From Chloroflexota bacterium (GTDB lineage: Bacteria > Chloroflexota > Dehalococcoidia > Lucifugimonadales > Australimonadaceae), in the NCBI GenBank assembly GCA_026713505.1, contig JAPOOH010000352.1:1-10852 (forward strand): a stretch of 10,852 bases of DNA, read 5' to 3'. Below, one piece after another: positions 1 to 5,645 of the stretch. How positions within the stretch are numbered: position 1 is the first letter of the stretch; each line of letters begins with the position of its first letter. The notes below the pieces were generated by a model. That model searched no databases. It saw nothing but the letters and a program-made list of their open reading frames with translations, and was not told where the DNA came from. The position numbers and the translations under genes are program-made.

Positions 1-366
1 ACCCCGCCACGCCTGAGGGGCGCCCCAGAGCGCATTCACGCGGCCAAGACGAAGTCCCACTCAACTCTGAAGGGTAGGGGAGCGCTTCCGGCGTGCATTC
101 CGGGCCGTACTTGCCGTGCACACACCCAGCGAGACGGGCAAGCGGCTGGTGACGCCCGCGAATAGCAGGTTGGCAGAGGAAACCCAGAGGCTTCAGCAGC
201 AGTTTCCAGGAGCACAGTCAGCAAATCGCAGATAACACAGCAGGGAAATGTAGAGAAACATGCAGCATTCCTCTATTGTTTTATCCGCGCTACTCCTACA
301 GAATGCTCCCGGCGCGCAGATATTCTCTGCGGCGTGGTAGAATGAATAGCGTCGGAGGGAGAGGAA
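1..366. other. Gene-free leader region of the window
   Basis: I recognise no gene here. Short open frames exist on the minus strand but their translations look like random GC-rich sequence, with no family motif and no convincing ribosome binding site. Bases 17-26 form a 10-bp GC palindrome (GGGGCGCCCC). The part from about 230 to 345 is more AT-rich than the rest and probably holds the promoter of the gene starting at 367: a TAGAAT box lies at 338-343, but no good -35 box stands 16-18 bases before it. A small dyad GCAGA-TATTC-TCTGC lies at 316-330, just upstream of that box, and could be an operator or a chance repeat. A gene reaching in from before base 1 cannot be excluded. Confidence 0.5.
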
Positions 367-1116
367 ATGGCGAAACTGGGACAGTACAGCTACCCGGACA
401 TCAGGTTCGGTGACGCAGTAGAGATAGCGAACCGCATCCTTAACAAGTTCAAGGGCACGGTGAGCGTGAAGGGCCTCGCGTGGGAACTGGGGATGGCCGA
501 GGGGAGCGGCACCCTGTTCGCGAAGGTCGCGGCGCTGCGTGACTTCGGTCTCGTAGAGGGACGCGGAGAGCTCCGGGTCTCGCAACTGGCGCAGCGGGTC
601 CTCCATCCCACGAACCAGGATGAGGGGCTGGAGGCGACCGCCGAGGCGTTCCAGCGCGTCGAGCTGCTGAGCCAACTCTACACGCGGTTCGAGGGCGAAG
701 TGCCGGACGACATGAGCCTCCTGGTGGGGTTGGAAGAGATCTCTCGTGCCCCCCGGGACGAGATCGTCAAGCGGGCTCCGCTCATCCAGAAGCACTTGAC
801 CGACGCGATCCGCGTCCTTGGCCGGCCCGTCAAGGCAGAGAAAAGGGCAGAATATTCTGGCGCGCGCCAGAGGATTGCTGTTGAATCTCCGGCCACGGCT
901 CCGGAGTTACCAGCAGAAGAGCCATCAGGGGACGGGCTGCACATCACGGCTGCGGGCCGTCGGCTCTCGGTGCCGCTGACGGCCGAGTACATAGAGGTCG
1001 CGATCAGCCTGCTTCGCGCGATGCAGATCGAGATGCGACAGGAACCCGCCGGCGAGCCCGCGCTGCCGCTCTTCGAGGGCATGGACCTCGACCTGGGAGG
1101 GCAACTGGACACGTGA
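367..1116 (+). CDS. Uncharacterised protein with N-terminal winged-helix-like domain
   Basis: A 249-residue soluble protein that I cannot assign to a named family. Residues about 12-85 look like a winged helix-turn-helix unit: an amphipathic helix (FGDAVEIANRILNKF), a second helical part (VKGLAWELGMAEGSGTLFAKVAALRDFGLVEG in order, residues 34-65) and a basic beta-wing (GRGELRVS) followed by QLAQRVLHP. Residues 86-152 are predicted mostly helical. Residues 155-190 are a charged, Pro/Ala-rich linker, and 191-225 (LHITAAGRRLSVPLT, then a helix) may be a second small unit. The tail is acidic. There is no signal peptide or membrane segment. The ATG start is set by GGAGGGAGAGG just upstream (353-364). 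It ends 6 bp before the 3' end of a tRNA gene on the other strand. A DNA-binding or regulatory role is inference from fold impression only. Confidence 0.8.
   Translation: MAKLGQYSYPDIRFGDAVEIANRILNKFKGTVSVKGLAWELGMAEGSGTLFAKVAALRDFGLVEGRGELRVSQLAQRVLHPTNQDEGLEATAEAFQRVELLSQLYTRFEGEVPDDMSLLVGLEEISRAPRDEIVKRAPLIQKHLTDAIRVLGRPVKAEKRAEYSGARQRIAVESPATAPELPAEEPSGDGLHITAAGRRLSVPLTAEYIEVAISLLRAMQIEMRQEPAGEPALPLFEGMDLDLGGQLDT
848..871. repeat. Two overlapping perfect palindromes inside a coding region
   Basis: Bases 848-859 read CAGAATATTCTG, a perfect 12-bp palindrome. Bases 856-871 read TCTGGCGCGCGCCAGA, a perfect 16-bp palindrome. They share four bases. They lie in the low-complexity linker of the winged-helix-like protein (about residues 161-169), where the protein sequence is probably little constrained. 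An AT-centred dyad directly joined to a GC-centred one could be a protein-binding site or a hairpin, or may be chance in GC-rich DNA. Confidence 0.6.
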
Positions 1117-1122
1117 GGGGGT

Positions 1123-1199
1123 TGGCGCCCCAGACAGGATTCGAACCCGTGACCCGCTGCTTAGAAGGCAGCCGCTCTATCCTACTGAGCTACTGGGGC
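1123..1199 (-). tRNA. trnR: tRNA-Arg (anticodon UCU)
   Basis: Read on the minus strand, a full cloverleaf can be folded by eye. The acceptor stem is GCCCCAG/CTGGGGC and the D stem GCTC/GAGC. The anticodon stem is GCTGC/GCAGC with loop CTTCTAA, giving anticodon TCT, which reads AGA and AGG arginine codons. The T arm is ACGGG-TTCGAAT-CCTGT with one G-U pair. The discriminator base is G and the CCA end is encoded in the DNA (1125-1123), giving 77 nt. The 3' end lies 6 bp from the stop codon of the convergent gene at 367-1116. A clear promoter sits just upstream (1209-1237, minus strand), leaving a 5' leader of only a few bases. Confidence 0.97.
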
Positions 1200-1208
1200 C
1201 TCTCTTCG

Positions 1209-1237
1209 ACTATAGTGCCGGGGCGCATGGGGGTCAA
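1209..1237 (-). promoter_or_regulatory. Sigma70-type promoter of tRNA-Arg
   Basis: On the minus strand TTGACC (1237-1232) is followed after exactly 17 bases by TATAGT (1214-1209). Initiation about seven bases further on would fall near 1202, two to four bases before the mature tRNA 5' end. The same -35 hexamer and spacing occur in front of dnaN. The -35 box lies in the loop and inner stem of the hairpin at 1218-1258. Confidence 0.85.
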
Positions 1238-1258
1238 TCGACCCCGAATGCGCCCCGG
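1218..1258 (+). terminator. Two-part hairpin, probable terminator of plus-strand transcripts
   Basis: An 11-bp perfect outer stem, CCGGGGCGCAT (1218-1228) with ATGCGCCCCGG (1248-1258), encloses a 6-bp inner stem GGGGTC (1230-1235) with GACCCC (1240-1245) and a 4-base loop. Unpaired G1229 and bases 1246-1247 form a small internal loop. On the plus strand it is followed by TTGTCGTTAATC, a moderately T-rich run, so it could end transcripts from the gene at 367-1116. The same bases hold the promoter of the minus-strand tRNA. It could instead be part of the leader of the enoyl-CoA hydratase gene. Confidence 0.6.
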
Positions 1259-1297
1259 TTGTCGTTAATCACTTGAAGATGCGGAGGCGTGCATCCC

Positions 1298-2080
1298 ATG
1301 ACGTACCAAACGATCCAGTTCGAGACCGAAGGCCCGCTCGGCCTGCTGACGCTCAACCGACAGGAGCGTCTGAACGCCATCAGCCGTGAAGTGACGGAGG
1401 AAATGCAGGACCTGGTTACCCGGCTGGAAACGGACGTGACGATACGCGTGCTCATCGTCACCGGCGCAGGCCGTGCCTTCTGCGCCGGGGCGGATATCAA
1501 GGAGCGCACGGAGAACCTGGACAACCTATCCCTGGCGCGCACCTCGGCCGTTATCTCGCCCACGTTCAGGCGGTTCGAGCGTCTCAACCAGGTGAGCATC
1601 GCCGCGGTCAACGGCGTCGCCGCGGGCGGCGGTCTCGAACTCGCGATGGCATGCGACCTGCGGATCGCGAGCTCCGAGGCGCGCATGGCGCTGCCGGAGT
1701 TGACGCTCGGCATCCTGCCGGGCGCTGGGGGTACGCAGCGCCTGCCACGCCTCATCGGTCCGGCGCGGGCGAAGGAGATGATGCTCTTCGGCAGGTTCAT
1801 CGACGCGCAGACGGCACTTGCCTGGGGGCTCGTTAATGCGGTGTCGACGCCGGGTGGACTGCTCGAAGAGGCGCGGGTCTGGGCTGGGCGCCTGCTGGAG
1901 CTTCCGCCGCTGTCGCTCGCGAGCATCAAGAACGCCGTCAATGTGGCGATGGACGTGGACCTGGACAGCGGCATCCAGTACGAGCAGCGTTGCTCGGCGA
2001 TGCTCGCGCTCACGGAGGACAGGCGCGAAGGTCACATTGCGTTCGTGGAGAAGCGGGCCCCCGTGTTCACCGGGCGATAG
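1298..2080 (+). CDS. Enoyl-CoA hydratase/isomerase family protein (crotonase fold)
   Basis: A 260-residue cytosolic crotonase-superfamily enzyme, expected to add water across 2-trans-enoyl-CoA in fatty-acid or amino-acid breakdown. Visible landmarks are the CoA-binding and oxyanion-hole strand AFCAGADIKE (about 61-70), then AAVNGVAAGGGLELAMACD (about 102-120), then ALPELTLGILPGAGGTQRLPR. The two glutamates that act in true hydratases (Glu144 and Glu164 of the rat enzyme) are matched here by E114 in GGLELA and E134 in LPELTLG, so hydratase chemistry is likely. The chain-length or substrate preference cannot be read. I start at ATG 1298 because GGAGG at 1283-1287 is 10 bases upstream. The GTG at 1289, which would add three residues, is too close to it. 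The gene stands alone and converges on the minus-strand gene ending at 2099. Confidence 0.93.
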   Translation: MTYQTIQFETEGPLGLLTLNRQERLNAISREVTEEMQDLVTRLETDVTIRVLIVTGAGRAFCAGADIKERTENLDNLSLARTSAVISPTFRRFERLNQVSIAAVNGVAAGGGLELAMACDLRIASSEARMALPELTLGILPGAGGTQRLPRLIGPARAKEMMLFGRFIDAQTALAWGLVNAVSTPGGLLEEARVWAGRLLELPPLSLASIKNAVNVAMDVDLDSGIQYEQRCSAMLALTEDRREGHIAFVEKRAPVFTGR

Positions 2081-2098
2081 GCGCAAGCGAAGAGGCGG

Positions 2099-2590
2099 TC
2101 ACCGGCCCTCGAATCGCGTCGAAACCCAGTGCACCGGGATGGGTCCGAACCTGTGGGGGGTGACGCTGCGGATAGACATAGCGCCGACGTCGGCGGACGT
2201 CGTGCAGCGTTGCTGAACGAACCGCCCTATGGGGCGTGAAGCCATGATCGCGAACATCGTGTTGGAAAAGGCGCGGTTCCATCCGCGGCTACCCCCTCCG
2301 GCCATGTGATATCCCGCCAGTGAGGCGGCCGTCGCCAGGCCGGCCCCGACTACGATGTTGGTCCCGCAGAAGGGCGATACAGCCAGGTCCCGCTGTCCGG
2401 CCTTCATCAACCGGAGCGCCTCATGGGCCGATTCCTCGACCTGTTGTGTAGGGATATTCCCGACCACCAGGAATCCCGGTGGTATCGAATAGCCCGCTAT
2501 GGGCCTGCCGCTGGCCGAGGGGGACAACAGCAGCGCGATGGTCGCATGCTCGAGGCCGTGGTTGCGTTTCGTCTTCTGCCAGGGGTTCAA
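2099..2590 (-). CDS. DUF6391-like protein of unknown function
   Basis: A 163-residue protein. Near the N-terminus it has NHGLEHATIALL (10-21), followed by GYSIPPGFLVVGNIPT and an amphipathic helix (EESAHEALRLMKAG). Then come FCGTNIVVGAG (74-84), a hydrophobic stretch to about 94, a second one around 110-118, and QQRCTTSADVGAMSI near the end. The His-rich opening, the CGTN motif and the final TTSAD segment match my memory of the DUF6391 family, which is known mostly from Chloroflexota and Cyanobacteria and has no known role. The assignment needs a profile search. The hydrophobic stretches suggest membrane association. The start is TTG at 2590, preceded by GGAAGAAGAA on the minus strand. An upstream ATG (2604) runs in another frame and stops at once. 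TACAAT at 2636-2631 is a possible -10 box without a clear -35. The 3' end lies 18 bp from the stop of the hydratase gene. Confidence 0.8.
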   Translation of the reverse strand: MNPWQKTKRNHGLEHATIALLLSPSASGRPIAGYSIPPGFLVVGNIPTQQVEESAHEALRLMKAGQRDLAVSPFCGTNIVVGAGLATAASLAGYHMAGGGSRGWNRAFSNTMFAIMASRPIGRFVQQRCTTSADVGAMSIRSVTPHRFGPIPVHWVSTRFEGR

Positions 2591-2722
2591 CGTTCTTCTT
2601 CCATTGGCGGTGTATCGCCGCGTCCCCTCGATTGTATACGCCGCCGGACAGCGCTGCGGCCACTCGGCAGGGCAGGGGAGCGGGATGGACGCGTGTCAAG
2701 AAGCAGGTGGCACGCATGGGGC

Positions 2723-3190
2723 CTAGGTTAATCGGATGAGTCCGATGCCGGCTAGGGTCAGGCTCGTTACGACGATGCCCGCGATTACGACGCCGGCCGC
2801 GATGGCGGGGAGCCCGCGGCGGACGGGTTCATGCAGCGTCCAAACGATGAGGGCGCCGGTCCAAGCTCCCGTGAGCGGCAGAGGGATGGCGACTGCAAGC
2901 ATGATGCCGAAGAATCCGTAGCGCCGCACCCGAGGCCCCCACGACTGCTGGATGCGGGCGGTGCGCCAGCGCAGGAGGCGGCCGGCGACGTTCTCCCAAG
3001 CCTCGATCCGAGCGCCGACGGTGCGCAGCGCGTAAAGGATGAACGGGACCGGGATGATATTTCCGACGATGGAGAGGCCAAGCGCCTGCGGCCAGGGCAT
3101 GTCCAACGAAGTGACGGCGAGCGGGATGGACGCCCGCAGCTCGCCGACGGGCGTCATCGCGGTCAGCAGGACGATTAGTGCATCGGGCAA
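2723..3190 (-). CDS. Small multidrug export family (COG2426-like) membrane protein
   Basis: A 155-residue integral membrane protein. The order TPVGELRASIPLAV (13-26), GNIIPVPFILYALR (43-56), FFGIMLAVAIPLPLTGAWTGALIVW (93-117 in pieces) and a C-terminal hydrophobic helix (129-152) is typical of the putative small multidrug export family (Pfam Sm_multidrug_ex). A charged, amphipathic loop (57-91) lies between the second and third hydrophobic parts. The two helix-breaking motifs PVGELRASIPL and IPLPLTGAWTG resemble the paired re-entrant motifs of the DedA/VTT-like fold, but this is inference. Despite the family name, transport of drugs is poorly supported, and the substrate is unknown. The start is TTG 3190 with GAGG six bases upstream. 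It is the second consecutive minus-strand gene with a TTG start, and it lies 132 bp upstream of the DUF6391-like gene, possibly in one transcript with it. Confidence 0.87.
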   Translation of the reverse strand: MPDALIVLLTAMTPVGELRASIPLAVTSLDMPWPQALGLSIVGNIIPVPFILYALRTVGARIEAWENVAGRLLRWRTARIQQSWGPRVRRYGFFGIMLAVAIPLPLTGAWTGALIVWTLHEPVRRGLPAIAAGVVIAGIVVTSLTLAGIGLIRLT

Positions 3191-3408
3191 GAGGAACCTC
3201 GGGTGATGGTAGTTGCCTGTGGGCAGGAAGTGTGGCGTATTCTAGCGAATCAGGGGCAACCAGGAGCGTGTTCTGGACGGGTCTTATACTTTGTACAAAA
3301 CTTTGGATAACCCAAAGCCCGAAAAAGTCGTATGCTAAACATTGGCATTGATGCCATCCGAAGGTGTAGAATCTGCCTCGAACATTCCCGTAGGAGGAGG
3401 GTGAGCAT
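3191..3408. promoter_or_regulatory. Divergent intergenic region with three dyads
   Basis: This spacer separates the membrane-protein gene (minus) from the helix-turn-helix gene (plus) and is more AT-rich than its surroundings in 3285-3345. It contains a perfect 10-bp palindrome TTTGTACAAA (3290-3299), an inverted repeat CTTTGG-ATAAC-CCAAAG (3301-3317) and a short dyad GGCAT-TG-ATGCC (3345-3356). -10-like boxes are TATACT (3285-3290, plus), TAGAAT (3367-3372, plus) and TAGAAT (3244-3239, minus). Dyads in a divergent promoter region next to a helix-turn-helix gene suggest operator sites, perhaps for autoregulation, but binding is not shown. Confidence 0.45.
3342..3372 (+). promoter_or_regulatory. 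Possible promoter of the helix-turn-helix gene
   Basis: TTGGCA (3342-3347) and TAGAAT (3367-3372) are separated by 19 bases, a little more than ideal. Initiation near 3379 would give a leader of about 30 bases with a strong ribosome binding site. The dyad GGCAT-TG-ATGCC overlaps the -35 box and spacer, a usual place for a repressor site. Confidence 0.35.
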
Positions 3409-3633
3409 ATGGCGCGCAAAACCCGGCTCATGCGGCAGGTGGAGGAGCGCTTCCATCAACCGCTCGAACGACTGTTGCCCGAGATGATCAACGAGAACGG
3501 CCTCTCGGCCACGGCAGCCGAGTTAGAAGTGTCCAAGGCGACACTTGGCTACTGGCTTCTCAAACTCGGCATCAACGTCCGGCGCGTTGCACTTGCTCCA
3601 GGGGAGACCCTGGAGGTCAAGCGGGCAAGCTGA
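3409..3633 (+). CDS. Small helix-turn-helix protein
   Basis: A 74-residue basic protein. Residues 31-53 (GLSATAAELEVSKATL, then GYWLLKLGI) form a good helix-turn-helix: a first helix with TAAELEV, a turn at VS, and a recognition helix KATLGYWLLKLG. An amphipathic helix of about 20 residues precedes it (QVEERFHQPLERLLPEMI) and a short basic beta-like tail follows (NVRRVALAPGETLEVKR). The layout is that of small single-domain transcription regulators or resolvase-type helix-turn-helix units with no catalytic part. A strong GGAGGAGGG (3393-3401) stands 7 bases before ATG 3409. It is apparently monocistronic: divergent from the membrane-protein gene and followed by a large hairpin. The regulatory target is unknown. 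The dyads in its own upstream region are the obvious candidates. Confidence 0.85.
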   Translation: MARKTRLMRQVEERFHQPLERLLPEMINENGLSATAAELEVSKATLGYWLLKLGINVRRVALAPGETLEVKRAS

Positions 3634-3654
3634 ACAGCGTTCCTGGCTGACGAG

Positions 3655-3703
3655 AGAGAGGCGGACCGGCGGTCTGGGGAGACAACGCCGGAACCGCCTC
3701 TCT
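3655..3703 (+). terminator. Long stacked hairpin after the helix-turn-helix gene
   Basis: Three helices stack coaxially. The first is AGAGAGGCGG (3655-3664) with CCGCCTCTCT (3694-3703). The second is CCGGCG (3666-3671) with CGCCGG (3686-3691). The third is GTCT (3672-3675) with AGAC (3680-3683), closed by a GGGG loop. Only A3665, AA 3684-3685 and AA 3692-3693 are unpaired, so 20 base pairs form in a 49-base element. It begins 21 bases after the stop codon. The following TTGCTGTT is only weakly T-rich, so it may act as a terminator, a 3'-end stabiliser or part of a small RNA. Confidence 0.65.
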
Positions 3704-3754
3704 TGCTGTTCGGGGCACTTCCTGCCCTTCGTGGGTATCCCCGGCATGGCTTTC

Positions 3755-3784
3755 TTGACAGGGTGAAGCAGCGGGTGATACAAC
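3755..3784 (+). promoter_or_regulatory. Possible promoter of the cytochrome c gene
   Basis: A perfect TTGACA (3755-3760) is followed after 18 bases by TACAAC (3779-3784), a weak -10 box. Initiation would be near 3791. If this is right, the GTG at 3785 cannot be the start codon of the next gene and the GTG at 3830 would be used. Confidence 0.4.
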
Positions 3785-4318
3785 GTGATAGAAATCACAA
3801 CTGCCCCTGCTCCTCCACCAAGAGGCCGCGTGCTACTCCGCCTTCCAATACTTCCCACACTGCTCACCATCACAGCCCTGGCTGTTTCTGCCGTTGTTAC
3901 GGCCTGCGGGGGAGCCAGTCCAGTCTCGACACCCGAGTGCTATCTTGCCCAGGAAGGACAGATAATCGGAGCTGTTGGCATGGACTGCGAGCCACCCCCC
4001 GGGGCGACCGTGCAGCCAACCCCCACGTCCACACCCGACACGGGCGGAGGCGGGGACGACGGGAAGGCGCTATTCGTGGTTTACGGCTGCGCCACGTGCC
4101 ATGAGCTGGACTCGGTAGCTCAGTCGAAGGGCAGCAGCGATGGCCCTGCGCTCAACGGCATCAGCTCCAAGGGGGCGGACTACATCCGCGATTCGATCCT
4201 GAACCCGTCCGCCGAAGTGGTCGAAGGTTACGAGGACGGGCTGATGCCGCAGGACTTCGCAACCCAGTTCTCCGCTGACGAGTTGGATACGCTGGTCACG
4301 TTCCTGATGGGGCAATAG
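3785..4318 (+). CDS. Lipid-anchored mono-haem cytochrome c
   Basis: A 177-residue exported electron carrier. Residues 16-41 form a lipoprotein signal: R19, a hydrophobic core, then the lipobox V-T-A-C with the lipidated Cys at 41. A Thr/Pro/Gly-rich tether follows (about 42-92) with two extra cysteines, C52 and C68. The class I cytochrome c domain spans about 92-177: haem-binding CATCH (102-106, His106 as one axial ligand), GPALNGI, and M154 in DGLMPQDF as the likely second ligand, ending in the usual helix LDTLVTFLMG. It resembles the small cytochrome c domains that feed terminal oxidases. No oxidase or reductase gene is nearby, so its partner is unknown. Start: 3785 (GTG) is the first possible codon after an in-frame stop. 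GTG 3830, with AAGAGG four bases upstream, would give a more usual signal peptide and agrees with the possible promoter, so the true start may be there. Confidence 0.88.
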   Translation: MIEITTAPAPPPRGRVLLRLPILPTLLTITALAVSAVVTACGGASPVSTPECYLAQEGQIIGAVGMDCEPPPGATVQPTPTSTPDTGGGGDDGKALFVVYGCATCHELDSVAQSKGSSDGPALNGISSKGADYIRDSILNPSAEVVEGYEDGLMPQDFATQFSADELDTLVTFLMGQ

Positions 4319-4391
4319 TCGGCCGAGCCGCCCAGGCCTTCACACGGGGACGGCTGCGCCAAGCACCCGCTGGATTCCCTCAATCTGTTCG

Positions 4392-4420
4392 TTGACCCCT
4401 CTCAGGGCGTCCCCTATACT
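4392..4420 (+). promoter_or_regulatory. Sigma70-type promoter of dnaN
   Basis: TTGACC (4392-4397), a 17-base spacer and TATACT (4415-4420) make a near-consensus promoter. Initiation would be near 4427, giving a 5' leader of about 53 bases before the dnaN ATG. The tRNA-Arg promoter in this window has the same -35 hexamer and spacing, which supports both calls. Confidence 0.88.
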
Positions 4421-4479
4421 GCGCACCCAAATGCGGCAGGTGTTCTCTCCGCAAAACCACAACGTATTGAGGTTAGAAG

Positions 4480-5610
4480 ATGCAGTTGCACTGTCTACAG
4501 GAGAATCTCAGCCAGGGGCTCAGTGTTGTGCAGCCTGCGGTTGCCACTCGTACGACGCTCCCCATCACGCAGCACGTTCTCCTAGCAACGGACGAGGGAA
4601 GGCTCAAGCTGTCCGCCACGAACCTCGAGGTCGCCATCAGCACATGGATAGGAGCTGACATCCAGGAGGAAGGCTCGGTAACGATCCCCGCCCGTTTGCT
4701 GACCGACTTCGTCAACTCCCTCGGACGGCAGACCATCAAGGTGCAGACTGCAGCCCAGGGAGGCGGCATCGCAGTAGAGGGCGACCGCACGAAGGCCAAC
4801 ATCAACGGTACGGCTGCCGAGGAATTCCCTCCCATCCCCGCGATAGACCAGGGCATCTCGACGAAGATGTCGGGCAGGGCACTGCGCGACGCGATCCACC
4901 AGGTGGTGCTCGCAGCAGCCGTGGAAGACTCGCGACCTGTGCTCACCGGCGTCAACATAGAGCTGGATGGCACGAATGTAACGTTCGCCGCCGCCGACGG
5001 CTTCCGCCTCGCCGTGCGCAAGGCCCAGCTGCTGGAGCCTGCCAGCGAGAAGGTATCGGTCATCGTTCCGGCGCGGACGCTCTCGGACATCGAGCGTCTC
5101 CTGGACGGCGACGACCCGGTCGATATCGTGGTGACGACGCAGCGGAGCCAGATCCTCTTCCGGTTCAAGAACATCGAGGTGGTGTCGCAGCTCATCCAGG
5201 GGACATTCCCCAACTACGCGCAGTTGATCCCGCAGGAGCACGGGACCCGCGCCATCATCGGGCTCAACGAACTGCAGCGGGCGACTCGAACGGCAGCCAT
5301 CTTCGCGAAGGACGGCTCCGGCATCATCCGGCTGCAGATGAGCGCGGAAGGCGAGGGGACGGGGGGCCTGACGATATCGTCGCGAGCGGAGGAGGTCGGT
5401 GACAACACCGGCAACCTTGAAGCTGACGTTGAGGGAGCCGAAGGCAAGATAGCCTTCAGCAGCCGCTACCTGAGCGACGTGCTCGGCGTCATCGGCAAGG
5501 AGAAGGTCGCGCTGGAGATGACGACGTCGTCGAGCCCGGGAGTTATCCGTCCCGTTGACGACGGCGGCGAATATGTCCACGTCGTCATGCCCATGTTCGT
5601 TCAGTGGTAG
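4480..5610 (+). CDS. dnaN: DNA polymerase III beta subunit (sliding clamp)
   Basis: A 376-residue protein of normal length for the bacterial clamp, which forms a ring-shaped dimer around DNA and tethers the polymerase. The three repeated domains can be followed. Domain I (about 1-120) has LPITQHVLLATDEGRLKLSATNLE in order and ends at EEFPPIP. Domain II (about 128-250) carries the typical SRPVLTGVNIE and AADGFRLAVRK, then TFPNYAQLIP. Domain III runs from about 255 to the end, with FSSRYLSDVLGVI, and closes with VVMPMFVQW. Most clamps end near VMPMRL, so the last residues FVQW are a slightly unusual tail. The ATG has GAGG six bases upstream and a strong promoter at 4392-4420. It is not beside dnaA, recF or gyrB as in many bacteria. 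The next gene starts only 35 bp downstream on the same strand with no terminator between, so the two are probably co-transcribed. Confidence 0.97.
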   Translation: MQLHCLQENLSQGLSVVQPAVATRTTLPITQHVLLATDEGRLKLSATNLEVAISTWIGADIQEEGSVTIPARLLTDFVNSLGRQTIKVQTAAQGGGIAVEGDRTKANINGTAAEEFPPIPAIDQGISTKMSGRALRDAIHQVVLAAAVEDSRPVLTGVNIELDGTNVTFAAADGFRLAVRKAQLLEPASEKVSVIVPARTLSDIERLLDGDDPVDIVVTTQRSQILFRFKNIEVVSQLIQGTFPNYAQLIPQEHGTRAIIGLNELQRATRTAAIFAKDGSGIIRLQMSAEGEGTGGLTISSRAEEVGDNTGNLEADVEGAEGKIAFSSRYLSDVLGVIGKEKVALEMTTSSSPGVIRPVDDGGEYVHVVMPMFVQW

Positions 5611-5645
5611 GGCAAACCACGCGCATTCCTGAAGGAGGTTCAGCG

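Noticed and set aside
1..230. Possible structural RNA (SRP RNA, RNase P, tmRNA)
   Set aside because: I looked for the conserved cores of these RNAs on both strands and found none.
338..343. TAGAAT as a full promoter of the 367-1116 gene
   Set aside because: The -10 box is reasonable but no -35 hexamer lies at the right spacing, so I list it only as part of the leader region.
193..795. Long minus-strand open frame opposite the 367-1116 gene
   Set aside because: It is the antisense of a gene with a good ribosome binding site. Its translation has no recognisable motif.
5555..5583. TTGACG inside the end of dnaN as a promoter for the substrate-binding-protein gene
   Set aside because: At 16-18 bases downstream there is only CACGTC-like sequence. 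No -10 box is present.
5604..5645. GTG start for the substrate-binding protein overlapping dnaN
   Set aside because: AAGGAGG at 5632-5638 is ideally spaced for ATG 5646, and the lipoprotein signal begins there.
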